Shown: positions 1-50,328 of the stretch, piece by piece
Layout: every line of letters begins with the position of its first letter
Numbering within the stretch: position 1 is the first letter of the stretch
DNA from: Beroe forskalii
Taxonomy: Eukaryota > Ctenophora > Nuda > Beroida > Beroidae
Assembly (NCBI GenBank): GCA_011033025.1
Contig: WFMF01000309.1
Span: 62,001-126,000, forward strand
Direction of reading: 5' to 3'
DNA length: 64,000 bases
Position numbers and translations under genes: made by a program
The notes under the pieces: model-generated
What the model saw: only the letters and a program-made list of their open reading frames with translations
Told to the model about the DNA's origin: nothing
Database searches by the model: none

Positions 1-1817
1 CAAAGACCATGTAAATGATATAGAATGCAAAAAACCAGAAGTAAATCCTATTTTTTGGTCAATTTTGAGAATAATTTCCATATCGCTTAAAATTTGCCTA
101 TAAATAAGGTTACATGAATTTTGTTACCTTATTGAATTGGCTATCACCAGGCCAGAAAGTAAGTTGTATAGGAATTTTTAGCTTGTGGTATTAGCAGGAA
201 GCCTAAGCTCCAAGACAAACCAAAAATTGAGTCAATTGGACTCATGGTTCAGCAGATATTCAACTTTATCTAAAAACATTAAGGTTACAAAAAAGTAAGA
301 AAAACTCTATCATCAACACAAGGATTGGTTATGGAGGTCTTGTTCTGCTCTTTTCAATGATTGCTTGTGTGCACTGCATTCTGCCAAGATTCAGCTTTCA
401 GATGGACCCAAAATTTTTGTTCTAGCTTCAACGATGGCCAACTTATGGTCAAAAATGTGATGCGCATTGGAGTGCGCGAGACATAATTATGTCCTGCGCA
501 ATGAAGAAATGTCCTCAAGATCAACTTTAAATCACTTTTCATTGGCTATTGGGTGCTATGGATATGTTAGAAAAGTGGTATGGACACATTTGGGCATACT
601 TGGAGAAGTCCAGAAAAGGTCCTTTCCAAAAATAAGGTTACGCGAGACATAAATATGTCCCGCCCTACCGTACCTTTGGAAAAATGGTAACCAGAGGATT
701 TTCATGGACACCAACTCTTTTTTCGATGTGACCATGCAAATTGGTTGATAAGAGATGGATTTCATCGAAGTTTTGCCTTCTAGTGGGCTTTTTCACCTTC
801 TTCAAAAAATTTTCAAAAATGATCAAAAAAGGCGAAATATTGGAATTTTTCATAAACTTATTCACCCAGAGGACTTGTTTTGTTATGAAGGACATCTAAC
901 AATAGCTTACACATCATTTGGAAGTCAATAATCATCCCTATGAAGAATTTTGGTTTTAGAGTTCAAAATTTTATCATTACGAGACAAAATTATGTCCCGC
1001 AAGCAAATTTCTTGACATGTGACCACTTCCAGAGCAATTTATTGTTTTCAAAAAACTTCCTTATACTTAAATCAATGCCACCAGCAAGGTTAGATACCTT
1101 GAATATGCCTACAATGCAGAATATTCATAAAAAATGAGAATATGTCAATTTTTGGACCATGAGGTCAGAAAATGGTCATATTGTGGATTTTTGTCATACA
1201 AGAGGTCCCAAAATCATTCAAAAGTGATTTATCCACCACACTGTTCCATATTGAGCCATATTTTGCTGCATTGTTGCTCCAAAGCAGCAGAAATTTTGCA
1301 TGTTTCGGCTGAAATGATGGATTTTCAATGTCATGAAAATAACAGAAAATCTTGAAAAAAAATGAATTTCAACGAAAAAATTTGTATATAATGATACCAT
1401 TCTGGAATCCTGAGACGATACAGAAAATGATAGAAACATTATCATCAGGCCAAATTGAACTTGATTTTGACCCTTTGGCGGACACTCAATTTGAACCTAC
1501 ACTACAGAGGCACCTTTCTTGTTAATTGTCTATTCGTCCTAAAGAACGTATGCTTTAGATCATTATAACATAGATGTTTATTTCAGTTGTTTAGTGTATA
1601 TTCCATGTCTTATTACATGTCTTATAATGTGAGTTTTGCTTTGATTGTTGTGTGTACAATGATTATTCCTTTCGAGTCTATCGTTTGATTGCAAATCACA
1701 TTAAAATCCAGTAAACAGAGCAATTACAAGATGTCGTTTTCCTATAATAACATTCAGAGTGCTCCAGTTCCTTATGTTCGAATGGGGACGCATTTCCTTT
1801 CACTAAATTGCTCCTCT
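1..1817. other. Intergenic AT-rich DNA with a spaced palindromic motif
   Basis: This is downstream of the ACAP stop codon. I see no convincing gene; open frames here are short and lack splice or codon signals. A near-palindrome of the form GAGACATAATTATGTC occurs three times (near 478, 643 and 979), each followed by C-rich GCGC/CCGC sequence, suggesting a degenerate repeat with a period of about 165-170 bases. Confidence 0.5.
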
Positions 1818-42233
<40,416 letters not shown>

Positions 42234-42391
42234 TCTTGTACCTTTTCAAACATTGAATTTTGCTAACCTGTTTGATTATAATTGGTTATTCTCAGATTCA
42301 TTATATACAACCAGCAATGAAAAACAATACAAACATCTATATCGACTTGAATCAATAACATTTTGGGTTATTCCTCTATTAACTTTTGATA

Positions 42392-42602
42392 GGAAGAAGG
42401 GATAAAATGATAGTATTGTGAACTTCATACTTGAATTCAAGGAACCAAGTTAGACAGAGTCTTTGTGGAATTTTCCATTAATTCATGACTAAAGATGATG
42501 ATGAATGTCATGAATAAGTCGAAAATTCCGCAGAATCTGTCTTACTTGGTACCTTGAATTCGTGGATGAAGTTCACAGTACTATCATTTTGTCTATTCTT
42601 CC
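42392..42602. mobile_element. Foldback element with about 85-bp arms upstream of ACAP start
   Basis: The left arm GGAAGAAGGGATAAAATGAT...GAATTCAAGG and the right arm ending CATTTTGTCTATTCTTCC are inverted copies over about 85 bases with roughly 90% match, separated by about 45 bases. It lies 160 bases upstream of the ACAP start codon, in the presumed promoter or 5' UTR. Confidence 0.85.
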
Positions 42603-43580
42603 AAGCAAAAGTTCATTGAAGAACAAATACAGTCTTTCAATTCATGTAGTAATGATAGCTAACACTGGGGCACATGGATTTGTGACCAATACATATACTT
42701 ACTCAATCAATAAGATACTCAACTGAAGATACTCATGTTGAATATTCAATATCACCTTATTGTCATGCACATGGAACAGCTCGAGTTCCAAAATGAAAAA
42801 CATTGGACCATAATGAATGATAAGGGCCAAATTTTCTTTTTTAAAACAGACCAAAATGTCATGTTTTTCATTTGTTTTTGTTAATATAATATATATAATG
42901 ATTTTACTATAAAGTAACTCGATTAACTCTATTAAAATAAGCTAATAAACTTCATCATTCGTTTCCACACCTTATATCCAAGGTGTCCAAAATAGAATAA
43001 AAATTCCACAATGTAATACTACACTATTATTTCATACCTTCACAAGGTACCCCCAGTCTAAAGTCAGAATTGTGAAAATAGAAATAAAGATGAACATAAT
43101 AAGCTAATTGACCCTGCTTGAATTGAAAAGTGGTACAATAATAAATAATTGACTGAAATAAATAATTGAGCCATAGTTAGAATCCAAAATGCTAATAAGC
43201 AAAACCAGTGAAAATAACAAAGGTTCTCACACTTAAACTTTCTAGATGTTTACCAAGCACCTAAACAGGCTTTAAAGAAGTATAGTGTTTATGCAATGCA
43301 GTTACAATTTTACCTTACTTTCCTTAAAGGAGGGGTAAATATACCAGAAACAATGGTTCCCCTAACCAGGGGTAAAACTAGGGATCTGGTTAGAGCAAAA
43401 ACAATGGTTACAATTTCATGAACAATGCTGCTTTTTATAATTATAGCTCATTTACATGGATTTACTCGTGCATGATTTTAAATGTCTTCAACCACAAGAA
43501 AATTTGAAAAACTTGGCTTTGTGTTCATTTTTGCCAATTCCCAAAGTACTAATTCGGCCCTTTTAGAACATTTTTCCAAA
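42603..43580. other. AT-rich intergenic DNA
   Basis: No gene. CCCCTAACCAGGGGTAAAAC near 43360 and GGGATCTGGTTAGAGCAAA near 43382 are fragments shared with the foldback families at 46222 and 59455. Confidence 0.5.
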
Positions 43581-43583
43581 ACC

Positions 43584-43692
43584 CGCTTCTAATTCCTTGT
43601 TGCCCTAACCAGGACCCTGGTTACGCGCACGGAGTGCGCGGCGCGGCAAGCGCTAAACCGTCGTTTCGCGACGCCCCTGGGGAATTAGAAGC
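43584..43692. mobile_element. GC-rich foldback with CGCTTCTAATTCC inverted ends
   Basis: CGCTTCTAATTCC at the left and GGAATTAGAAGCG at the right bound about 110 bases. Inside is CCCTAACCAGGACCCTGGTT followed by a 28-base GC-rich core including ACGGAGTGCGCGGCGCGGCA that is identical in the hairpin at 59455-59579. Confidence 0.75.
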
Positions 43693-45235
43693 GCGCCGCG
43701 CAATGCAATCAGGGATATACGTCACAGTGGCGTCATATTGCGCCGAAGCGAACAAATTATTTTCGCCGCGCGCGGACAATTTTACGACGTACGTACAGTG
43801 TACCGTGTTTGAAGGCACCTCGAGGAAATTCCGAAAAACTCACAGTAATGGGATTTTTTTGTCTGACGTCGTCAGACCCATTATTTAAAATTTATTTAAA
43901 ATAAGGGTCTGATCCAACTTACGCCTGATTTTTTACGACGCGCATGATACGTACTCATTTTGGATATGTACGTACGTGCGCGAAATTGGTGCTTGGTATC
44001 AGAGAATTTCATCGCGCGTGCCGCCAGTGCTAGTCACGTGACCTGAAGCTTCTTGTTAGGATTTTACCAGTATGATAGCATGTATTTTGATAGGAATGCG
44101 ATTGTTATATTGTAATACACCGAAACTACTACTAGTCAGGCGTGGCCTGATGGCGTCAAACAAACCGTGACAGCTTCAGATCACGTAGATATTTAAGCAA
44201 AGCACCATTGCAGTTTGCACCAAAGAAAAGCAAAAAAATGACAGTTAAGCATAATTAATGTGTGAAGTATCAAATCAAATGCAATTAACAAATTCAACAA
44301 TAAATATTAGCATTTCTTACGATTTAGAAAATCTCGATTGCATGTTTGAATGAATTGAAACACTAACAGAAGAGCATGTCACCTTCCTTCGGCACATTAT
44401 TCAACCAGCCCTTGGCCGTTGGGACAAAATGCCCTTATTGAAATTGGTAACAAAGAGGTTTTATAAGTGGGCCTGGGTCCGTAACCTAAAATGAGGGTCC
44501 GTAAGTTAAATGAGAAAATGAAGGATGTAGATAATTCGGATCGAAAGACATGCAATGCACGCAGGAACCTACATCATCAAGTTGGAAGCCCTATTTATAA
44601 TCAAAGTAGGTACCTCCCTACCTACTTGCCATACCTATGAAATCGGGGAAACGACAAAGCTGCTGCCCCGTTTCTGAACAGACGAGAAAATTTTGTTAAG
44701 ATGAGAGCTTTGGACCGAGGAAAAAAGAAATTCAACAGGTTTTTGAATGCTGGCCGCCTTCTTTTCAAAATCTAGCTTATGATAGGTACCTATTGGCCAA
44801 TTTTATCCAGCTTCAGTTGGTCTTTCAAATATTACTCTTTATTAAGCAGGCCCAACTGAACGAAACTTCTCGAGCGATTGCCAGATTGAGGAATTGATGC
44901 TCTTGAATAAATTAGAAATAGTTTATACATATAGGTACCTGCTCAGGTCCAAATAGACGGGGGAGACAGTTACACTTTTAGATTTGTCACATACTGGATG
45001 TTAAAATCAAATTGATCTCAAATTTGGCGATTATATAATATGCTGTCTAGTGTCTAGGTACAAACATGACAACACAGAATTTGGAAAATTTTGTTTCAAA
45101 CGGAAACGTGCCTTTAAACAGGCACTATAAAATTGCAAATTTTCTTCTTCGAAAATCTTAAGCGCTGCAGCCGGCCAAAATTTTTTAAAAAATTTCATTT
45201 TTTTTTTCGGGTTGTTTTGATTCGAAATATCAAAA

Positions 45236-45660
45236 TTTGTTTTTAAAAAGGGGGGGGTTTGGGCAATGCTGACGCATTGGGGGGGGGGTCACCCAAATAA
45301 ACGTGAAAGACGGGGGGGAAATGGGCAAAAAGTATGAATAATATGACCCCCCCTTTTGGGGTTGGGGTTTTGATTGGGACACTGAAAAATTAATCAAGTC
45401 GGACGTCAGTCGGGTGTTGCCTGCCCCCTGACGACTTGGGACATCGCTTTTCGCTGGGGAAAAAAACCGTAGGCGCATATAGGCGAAATGGAAGTTTTTG
45501 GGGTGAGGAGAATGGACCGTGGGGAGGACCGGGATCTTTTTTGTGGGGGATGAGAGCCCGCATGGGGACAAGGATCTGGGGTTGGGGACTTGAAGGGCCA
45601 TCGGGAACCAAAAACCCTAGACTAGTTTGTCACGGGACCCCGGATGATCCCCCGGGCTTT
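45236..45660. other. G-run-rich relic, possible transposon fragment
   Basis: Plus-strand runs of 7-9 G and GGGG-rich text continue for 400 bases. The minus strand stays open for over 120 codons only because C-rich sequence lacks stops; the peptide has no recognisable domain. G-quadruplex formation is plausible. Confidence 0.4.
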
Positions 45661-46207
45661 GCAGAGGGCAAAGCTTGTCTGAGGTCCTACAGTCCAGTGA
45701 GGGTGCTCTAAGAGGGCATGAGGTTCAGGACACTAGCATGCCAGCCTCCTGCTTTTGATTCCACCCCTCCAAGCTAGCCCCCATCTGCCGTTTCAAGGTT
45801 TGCACTTCATGAGACCTGTTACCTAAGTGACGACATTCTTAATGAACAGTATGGGGTTGTGTCTCGCATGAACGTCCTGCATCACGTATCCTCCGATGAC
45901 ATGAGCCAACAAGCGGTATGGGATAGTGTAACCAGATGTGGCGGATCACATGCTGACACCGTGTATCGTGAGTCCCCAGTGTCTCCACAATGATACATCG
46001 GATCGAGCATTATTGTACCCTCCATACGGGCTCTGTTATCTGGATTAACCGAGATATTCTCGGTATAAATCGATCCAGGCTTTAGGTAGTTTATATAAAG
46101 TGAAGAGGCTCCGACCTAGAGTCCACCCTGTGGGGGACCTCCCGACCCAGAGTCCACCCTGGTGTGCCACCGCCGACCCAGAGTCCCCCAACCTAGAATC
46201 CGTTCCC

Positions 46208-46316
46208 CATGTTGACTTTGCAATCGGGATCTGGTTAGAGCAAAGCGCCGACCAAAACACCTGTATAAGAAGAGCCTTTGCAATTGCGATAACGCAATTT
46301 TCCTTCATCGCCGATC
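46208..46316. repeat. Diverged relative of the GATC hairpin element
   Basis: It shares GTTGACTTTGCAATCGG at its left and GACCAAAACACCTG-ATAAG-GCCTTTG with the hairpin at 27536-27722, but the second arm is missing. It also carries GATCTGGTTAGAGCAAA, linking it to the CTAACCAG foldback family. Confidence 0.8.
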
Positions 46317-46344
46317 GCTAATTTGTTAAATTCGTACTGATTTG

Positions 46345-46675
46345 GGCTTTTGGGCAAGTTTCCCTCCGGCGAACTCAGGCGGACCCGGCGAACTCAGGCG
46401 GACTCCGGTATCTGAATTCAGGCGAACTAGTTCGCCGCGAATTCGCCGGTGAACTGGCAGTTCACCTGGGTGAACTGGAAAATTGGCGAACTAGTACACC
46501 GAATACGCGTGTATTCGCGGCGAATTCAGGTGAATTCAAGTGAATTCGCCGGAGTTCGCGGCGGAGTCCGGCGGAGTCCGCCAAATTTTTTTTTTGGCGA
46601 ACTCCGCCGCGAATTCACCTGAATTCACCTGAATTCACTTGAATTCGCGGCGAATTCGCGGCGAATTCAGGTGTA
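46345..46675. repeat. GAATTC-rich self-complementary array
   Basis: Units such as GGCGAATTCAGGTGAATTCA, GGCGGAGTCCGCC and AACTAGTTCGCC occur in both orientations. The stretches flanking CCAAATTTTTTTTTTGG (near 46590) are inverted copies, so most of the 330 bases can fold on itself. No coding potential. Confidence 0.9.
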
Positions 46676-46997
46676 CTTGCAAAAATCGTGGATTATGCCA
46701 TATGTGTACGTAACTTCATTCTTCATGTTTGATTTGATGTTGAGTGGTGTCAACGTCATAGAGTCGGTATGTGTACGTAGCGTCATTCGTCATGCCTGAT
46801 TGGGTCCAGAGTGGTGTCAACGTCATAGAGTTGGTATGTGGAATGTGCATACGTCGCTGTTCGTCATAGATGACGGAGTGGTGTCAGCCAACATATATAA
46901 AGGCCTGTGCTGCAGGTCTATTCATTATTTTTCATTTTCTTGTCCGAGTTGTCTTGCTAAATTGTTGTTAATAATTTTGTTGAAAATATTCTAAATA

Positions 46998-47790
46998 ATG
47001 TTGTTAATAATCGTTGTTAATAAGGTACCGTTGTTAATAAGGCACCGTTGTTAATATGGTACCGTTGTTAATAAGGTATCGTTGTTGATAAGGTACCGTT
47101 GTTAATAAGGTACCGTTGTTAATAAGGCACCGTTATTAATAAGGTACCGTTGTTAATAAGGTACCGTTGTTAATAAGGTACCGTTGTTAATAAGGTACTG
47201 CTGTTAAGGTACTGTTGTTAATAAGGTGCCGTTGTAAATAAGGTACCGTTGTTAATAAGGTACCGTTGTAAATAAGGTGCCGTCGTAAATAAGGTACCGT
47301 TGTTTATAAGGTACCGTTGTTAATAAGGTACCGTTGTTAATAATGTGCCGTTGTTAATAAGGTGCCGTTGTTAATAAGGTGCCGTTGTTAATAAGGTAAC
47401 GTTGTTAATAAGGAACCGCTTTTAATAAGGTACCGTTGTTAATAAGGTACCGTTGTTAATAAGGTACCGTTGTTAATAAGGTACTGCTGTTAAGGTACTG
47501 TTGTTAATAAGGTGCCGTTGTTAATAAGGTACCGTTGTTAATAAGGTACCGTTGTAAATAAGGTGCCGTCGTAAATAAGATACCGTTGTTTATAAGGTAC
47601 CGTTGTTAATAAGGTACCGTTGTTTATAAGGTACCGTTGTTAATAATGTGCCGTTGTTAATAAGGTGCCGTTGTTAATAAGGTGCCGTTGTTAATAAGGT
47701 AACGTTGTTAATAAGGAACCGCTGTTAATAAGGTACCGTTGTTGAAACGGTATCGTTGTTAATAACGTACCGTTGTTGATAACGTACCTA
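46998..47790. repeat. 17-bp minisatellite built on GGTACC
   Basis: About 46 copies of GTTGTTAATAAGGTACC, with variants GGTGCC, GGCACC, GTTGTAAAT and shortened CTGCTGTTAAGGTACTG. The shortened variant recurs at about 47191 and 47477, showing a higher-order period near 286 bases. Confidence 0.97.
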
Positions 47791-48480
47791 GCGCTAAGTG
47801 TATCTTGATAGCAAGATCAGGTAAGGTTGATTGGGATCTGAGTGGTGTCAACATCATGTTGAATGTATTAAGCCCTAATTGAGGCAACTTGATATCGGTA
47901 CTGAGCCAATACAACCGCACTAGGTCCAATGTGTAATGAAGTACGCGCATTTCCCTTATGTGAGAACTCATTGAGGAGTTCCTTAGAGGCATGCCGCGAT
48001 GGCATGGAGCAAAGTCTAAAGTCATGTACGCATATAGGAATACTAGCATCCTCTGGAGCATATCAAACATCTTCTCATACCCCACTCCATAATATGACAG
48101 CTGACAGGACACCGTGAGGTTCGATAACTTCTTTGTCTCCAAGTTCTTAAAGAGGCATGTGATACATTGATATCCTCCATGTATTTCCTGAGCCCCGCCA
48201 AGACTTTTCTCCTTATGACTGGATCTGGCAGTTTGGGAATGACATTTCCCCGGAGACATTCTGCAGTGTTGCACTTTGTCTCCTCTGTCTGATGGCTGGA
48301 GGCACTCACAGCTCCTCCTCAAAACTGGCACTCGACTGCAGGCTCATTCTCCCGTGTCCTATGAGAACTTCTGGTCTTATTCAGCGGTGTTGTGTGGAGT
48401 CACATGCTCGGGTAGGTGCTTTTGAAGAAAATTCCTGGCAATGTTTCCACTTTCCAGATCACTTCCTAAACATGTTGCGA
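47791..48480 (-). other. Degenerate open frame, possible retroelement relic
   Basis: The minus strand keeps long open stretches in two frames, one with VIPKLPDPVIRRKVLAGLRK and the other KNLETKKLSNLTVSCQLSYY. They look like pieces of one decayed protein with a frameshift. I recognise no domain. Confidence 0.3.
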
Positions 48481-49100
48481 TAGATACTCCTCTTGATTTT
48501 ATGACCCTAGCTACCTATGCAGTTTTGAGACTGAAAATTAAGAAAATACTCAAAACGAGTTTATATAGCCCAGTAAGACCCCCTCTGGTTCGCTATTTTT
48601 CAAAAACTGAGTCTTGAGACTATTGTCCGGGAATGAGGAAAGCCGAGATAATATTGTACACGAATAGTTCAAACTCCTTATAACTTTGCGGAGGAGAGAA
48701 ATGCACTTCTGCACTTAAGTACAGCCTACCACACGACCTGTTATATAGACCCTTAACCCGTCCTGTAGTGTGCACTTGTAACAATATGCACGTGCAGCAC
48801 AAGCAAAACATGCACGTGCAATTGTGTGTGTGCGTGCTGCGTATCAGTCCAACATGTGTGGTTAGGGTGACCTGAACTGGTTCCGTATCGCATCCCGTGC
48901 TGTCTCGACAATAACAACGATCGCTACTTTGTACACAACAACACTTCTTGATACATTCGGATTTGCTAACAATCAGAATATTGACAAATGAATCAGTCAT
49001 CAGTGAGTGGAATATCTCCAGCTCCGCCGGGAAATTTATCTGTTTTTTGTCAAAGATCGTGATATGAGAAGTCATTGATTTATTATTTCACATCACTTAC

Positions 49101-49194
49101 CCTTTAGAATAGCGCTGATACTGAACGGATGCTGAACGTCCGTTTCCGCTCCGTCCGAATTACCAGACCCCGTTGACACGTAGTCCGACATCAT
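49101..49194 (-). CDS. First coding exon with eh1-like motif, possible homeobox or other transcription-factor gene
   Basis: ATG at 49194 begins MMSDYVSTGSGNSDGAETDV, then HPFSISAILKG at a GTAAGT donor (49100-49095), phase 1. F-S-I-x-x-I-L is the eh1 motif that recruits Groucho/TLE co-repressors, commonly near the N-terminus of homeodomain, Fox and T-box repressors. Downstream exons should lie at lower coordinates on the minus strand, but I found no homeodomain or other DNA-binding exon before 42.2 kb. The family is therefore inferred from the motif alone. Confidence 0.45.
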
Positions 49195-49595
49195 GAGAAA
49201 CACACCACCAGCAGCTGTCGTCAGTGAAGGAACGAAATAAACTAGCTCAAATTGACAAATGGTGAAACGTGTTCATTTAATTTCGGATTGACTCTCCTCT
49301 CTCTCCTCCCCGAGAGGTTGGTGGTGACCTGGTGAGCACAGGTTACGATATGGTTCCACAAGCAATTGATTAGAGTGTGTGACGTGTGAAAAGTCTTTTC
49401 AATTATATGCCACCATGTCTGCAGGTATTAACGTGCCCCCAACCACGATTATATATATCTCTATAATAATACCACGCTGTGGAAGGTGACGTCATTATCA
49501 TGGTTTAGAGTAGAGCGTTGATGAAGTCACTCTGCCTTTACTCGTGCACAGCACGCATTAAACTCCTCCCTTCGAACCCTTGGCAGTGAACTATC

Positions 49596-49702
49596 TCACT
49601 TAATCACGTGATACTTAACGATTTGATCACGTGACTCTTAACGATTTAGTCACGTGTCACTTTACGATTTAGTCACTTCACAGTTCACTCTGAAATCACG
49701 TG
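49596..49702. repeat. E-box-bearing tandem repeat
   Basis: Three to four copies of about 27 bases, AATCACGTGA then TACTTAACGATTTGAT, each with a CACGTG palindrome. They sit about 400-500 bases upstream of the eh1 exon (minus strand) and could act as bHLH-type sites. Confidence 0.75.
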
Positions 49703-50328
49703 ATTGCCAGCTAGGCAGGGGGTCTTGTCCCCCCTTATGATGATGCCTGGTTTAACAGTATAAGTGATGGCCCTCACAATTAGAATGAACGTGAGTCTAG
49801 AAGGAGGAGTACATCTAAAACTCCGCCTCTCAGAGAGTTGCTAGGGGCATGACGTCACGATCACTGATTAGTGTGAGCAGTTGATGACGTCACTCGGGTG
49901 TCTCTCGCTCGCAGTCTCTGTTGGAGGGGGTCCCCGGTGCCGGAATTCCTGTGGGGTGACACCTGTCAAATCCAGGGTGGATTGGATGCGTGGGAATTTG
50001 ACGTTCGAGCTAGCTTATTCGCCTTATCTTATTATTCAACTGGCCTTTTCTTAAATCAGCCGGCCCTTTTTAAATCAACCGGGCCTTTTCAGTATCGGAA
50101 AATCCAGTATCAAAGCCAGTTTTTCAAAGAATTTGTGATTCTTTCCAGGGCGCCCATCTGGTCGTCTTAGTAAACTCTTAATAAACTGTGCATTTTGTAC
50201 ATCTTCAATACGTTACACATCATGCTCGGGTAGGTTGAAGCAAATAATTATTCAGTATAATTTCCAAGTCCTATTTCAAAACATGGCACCCGAGCCACTG
50301 CATCCAACTTCCAAGTCATCTATTTCAG

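Noticed and set aside
45230..45601. 123-codon minus-strand frame rich in proline
   Set aside because: C-rich strand of a G-run region lacks stops by composition; no recognisable domain.
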